From contig JAHZIU010000018.1 in assembly GCA_022601315.1 (NCBI GenBank), positions 1-7,898 of the forward strand: a DNA stretch of 7,898 nt. The letters run 5' to 3'. The DNA comes from Betaproteobacteria bacterium. Lineage in GTDB: Bacteria; Pseudomonadota; Gammaproteobacteria; Burkholderiales; Nitrosomonadaceae. Below are positions 6,288-7,898 of this stretch, piece after piece. The first letter of the stretch is position 1. Each line of letters opens with the position of its first letter. The translations under genes and the position numbers were made by a program. The notes below the pieces were generated by a model, which saw only the letters and a list, made by a program, of their open reading frames with translations, had not been told where the DNA came from and made no database searches.

Positions 6288-6301
6288 ATTAACTTGTTAA
6301 T
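6288..6301. promoter_or_regulatory. Operator-like 14-bp dyad ATTAAC-TT-GTTAAT
   Basis: The arms ATTAAC and GTTAAT are perfect 6-bp complements separated by TT. Compact symmetry like this is typical of a dimeric repressor or activator site, and it overlaps the -35-like TTGTTA (6294-6299). The binding factor cannot be named from the sequence, and an AT-rich dyad may be chance. Confidence 0.3.
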
Positions 6302-6350
6302 CAAACATCTTAATAAATAAAAATACACAACATAAAAAACAAATTATAAA
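6294..6350 (+). promoter_or_regulatory. Weak sigma-70-like promoter candidates upstream of fliH
   Basis: TTGTTA (6294-6299) lies 18 nt from TAAAAA (6318-6323), each matching the consensus at four of six positions. Separately TATAAAT (6345-6351) is a good -10-like box with only a poor -35 (AATACA, 6322-6327). In DNA this AT-rich such matches are common, so neither is strong evidence. Confidence 0.2.
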
Positions 6351-6425
6351 TTAATCAATGGCCTCTTTGTCTAGCTGACATTTAATACCACCTGAAACTT
6401 CACAAATCATAGTCAGGACCAAGAC

Positions 6426-7145
6426 ATGCAAACAAATAACTTCATTTCAAAAGAAAAACTAAACTCTTGCCAACGATGGGAGTTGGATACTTTTGAAACA
6501 CCCAGCGAAATTCAGGATTCGACAACAAATACGCCCACAACGGAAGAAGAACAAGGCGAAAATAACCCTCAAAACTCACAAAATGAAGAACAAGCCGCGT
6601 TAATCTTTCAACAAGCAAAAGAAGAAGGACATGCAGAGGGCTACAAAAACGGCCATAACGATGGTTATGAAGCAGGCAGGCAAGAGGCTGAAGCTGAGGT
6701 AAAAGCTGAAGTTGCAAAATTACAAACACTATTATCTGAACTTGGACAAAATCTTCAGCTTATTGATCAACAAGTCTCAGAGGACCTTCTAGCGCTTGCG
6801 CTCGATTTAGCAAAAAAAATGATTTCTCAAGCGCTCAAGATTCAGCCTGAAATAATTTTACCTATCGTACAAGAAGCCATGCGATGCTTGCCAAGCACAA
6901 CACAACACCCTCATCTTTTCTTACATCCAGATGATGCAAAATTAATACGTCAACACTTGGCTGATCAAATATCGCAGGATCACTGGGAGATTCGTGAAAA
7001 TGATCAACTCTCAAGGGGTGGCTGCTATATTGAAGTAAATGGAAGTTCAATTGACGCAAGCCCTGAAACACGCTGGCGAAGAATCTTATCTACTATTGGC
7101 AAAGAAGATAACTGGCTAGAAACGAAAGACCAGCATGACACATAA
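6426..7145 (+). CDS. fliH: Flagellar export ATPase regulator FliH
   Basis: FliH (239 aa) is the peripheral stalk-like partner that binds the FliI ATPase, holds it inactive in the cytosol and docks it at the C-ring and export gate. The N-terminus contains a lone Trp (W18, in QRWEL), in the region where enteric FliH uses Trp residues to dock. A Glu/Gln/Asn-rich linker (30-57) follows, then a textbook run of GxxxG repeats with glycines at 68, 72, 76, 80 and 84, then a long helix (85-120). The C-terminal FliI-binding domain has [13 protein letters not shown] and the family signature [21 protein letters not shown]. The start ATG has AGGA 7 nt upstream (6415-6418). The gene ends inside fliI with an 11-nt overlap. 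Secure identification. Confidence 0.97.
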   Translation: MQTNNFISKEKLNSCQRWELDTFETPSEIQDSTTNTPTTEEEQGENNPQNSQNEEQAALIFQQAKEEGHAEGYKNGHNDGYEAGRQEAEAEVKAEVAKLQTLLSELGQNLQLIDQQVSEDLLALALDLAKKMISQALKIQPEIILPIVQEAMRCLPSTTQHPHLFLHPDDAKLIRQHLADQISQDHWEIRENDQLSRGGCYIEVNGSSIDASPETRWRRILSTIGKEDNWLETKDQHDT

Positions 7146-7898
7146 TGAACATTGCTGCAATTTTCTAAAAAATTGCAGCCAACTTGTCTCTACTTCTAGT
7201 CCGTTCTTATTAGCTGGGACAATTACACGTGTTACTGGGTTAGTTATGGAAGCAGCTGGCCTTAAACTCGCTGTTGGAAGCAGTTGCACTATTTTTTTGT
7301 CTAATGGTAATAATGTTTCCGCTGAAGTAGTGGGTTTCTCTGGCAACCGCTTATTTTTAATGCCGTCCAGTGATGTCTACGGATTGGCACCTGGTGCCAA
7401 AGTAATTCCTACAGAAGCTTTTGGGGAAACCCCAAAGATAGGACACATTCAACATCCACGAAGACGTGCAGCCGACCAAGCCAAACAGGTTAATGTAAGC
7501 AATGAGCTACTTGGGCGTGTTTTAAACGGCGTAGGTGAACCACTAGACCGGCTTGGGCCAATAAATGCAGAGCAAACAGTGCCACTATATAGCCGTCCTT
7601 ATAATCCCCTCGAACGCATACCTGTTAACGAACCACTTGATGTTGGCGTTCGCGCTATAAATACACTGCTGACCGTAGGTAGAGGACAACGTATGGGATT
7701 ATTTGCTGGTAGTGGCGTTGGCAAAAGTGTATTACTTGGCATGATGGCACGCTACACCAGCGCAGATATAATCGTTGTTGCTCTCATTGGCGAGCGGGGA
7801 CGTGAAGTCAAGGAATTTATAGAAAATATTCTGGGTAACGAAGGACTGTCACGTTCTGTGGTTGTAGCTGCGCCTGCCGACACTTCACCACTGCTACG
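7135..7898 (+). CDS. fliI: Flagellum-specific export ATPase FliI (partial, 3' end beyond window)
   Basis: FliI is the F1-beta-like hexameric ATPase that powers or primes flagellar protein export. The reading frame stays open for 254 codons to the window edge, roughly the first half of the protein. An N-terminal beta-barrel domain (about 25-95) is followed by a linker with an Arg-rich segment [12 protein letters not shown] (107-118), then [19 protein letters not shown] (125-143), [28 protein letters not shown] (159-186), Walker A AGSGVGKS (191-198) and the GERGREV segment (219-225) carrying the catalytic Glu. The start ATG at 7135 overlaps the fliH stop by 11 nt, with only a weak GAAAG before it, so translation is probably coupled to fliH. 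Cys residues cluster near the N-terminus (7, 8, 14), which is unusual but not alarming. fliJ and fliK would be expected next. Confidence 0.96.
   Translation, partial: MTHNEHCCNFLKNCSQLVSTSSPFLLAGTITRVTGLVMEAAGLKLAVGSSCTIFLSNGNNVSAEVVGFSGNRLFLMPSSDVYGLAPGAKVIPTEAFGETPKIGHIQHPRRRAADQAKQVNVSNELLGRVLNGVGEPLDRLGPINAEQTVPLYSRPYNPLERIPVNEPLDVGVRAINTLLTVGRGQRMGLFAGSGVGKSVLLGMMARYTSADIIVVALIGERGREVKEFIENILGNEGLSRSVVVAAPADTSPLL

Larger units (their letters stand above)
6184..6425 (+). other. 242-nt non-coding gap between fliG and fliH
   Basis: In most flagellar operons fliG and fliH are adjacent or overlap, so this gap is unusual. It is very AT-rich and has no GC-rich hairpin followed by a T-run, no tRNA and no convincing small ORF (an ATG at 6245 gives only ten codons). 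It contains a 14-bp dyad at 6288-6301 and two weak sigma-70-like promoter candidates. No sigma-54 GG-N10-GC motif is seen. It may give fliH-fliI a separate promoter, or be remnant DNA. Confidence 0.6.

Overview
This window is a piece of a flagellar basal-body gene cluster from a Gram-negative, polar-flagellate-type proteobacterium. The DNA is AT-rich by eye. The best guess is a low-GC betaproteobacterium: FliI carries an Arg-rich HPRRRA linker segment that I associate with betaproteobacteria, and fliE lies divergent to fliFGHI. That assignment is inference, not proof. All seven genes are recognisable and none looks broken; fliI is cut by the right-hand window edge.

Left half, minus strand, read right to left: a soluble FleS/FlrB-type sensor histidine kinase (3128-1884), then a FleR/FlrC-type sigma-54-dependent response regulator (1721-408), then the rod adaptor fliE (347-18). 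The order kinase-regulator-fliE matches Pseudomonas and Vibrio, but here the unit points away from fliF. The kinase and regulator are separated by an unusually long 162-nt spacer that holds a 73-nt multi-segment inverted repeat (1785-1857).

Right half, plus strand: fliF (MS ring), fliG (rotor/C-ring), a 242-nt gap, fliH (export ATPase regulator) and fliI (export ATPase, partial). fliF/fliG overlap by 8 nt and fliH/fliI by 11 nt, so translation is probably coupled within each pair. The fliG-fliH gap is unusual for this operon and contains a 14-bp dyad and only weak promoter-like boxes.

The 357-nt region between the divergent units (3129-3485) has no gene. Its most striking content is a nested inverted repeat in the fliF leader (10-bp outer arms at 3409-3418 and 3463-3472 enclosing a directly abutting 7-bp hairpin), whose last base touches the fliF Shine-Dalgarno. 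By eye I found no canonical sigma-54 -24/-12 promoter in any intergenic region, although the encoded regulator is a sigma-54 activator.

Together the proteins would build the MS ring (FliF), its rotor/switch platform (FliG), the rod junction (FliE) and the export ATPase complex (FliH/FliI), with FleS/FleR controlling mid-stage flagellar transcription. The protein-coding content is conventional; the candidate novelties are the structured non-coding segments.
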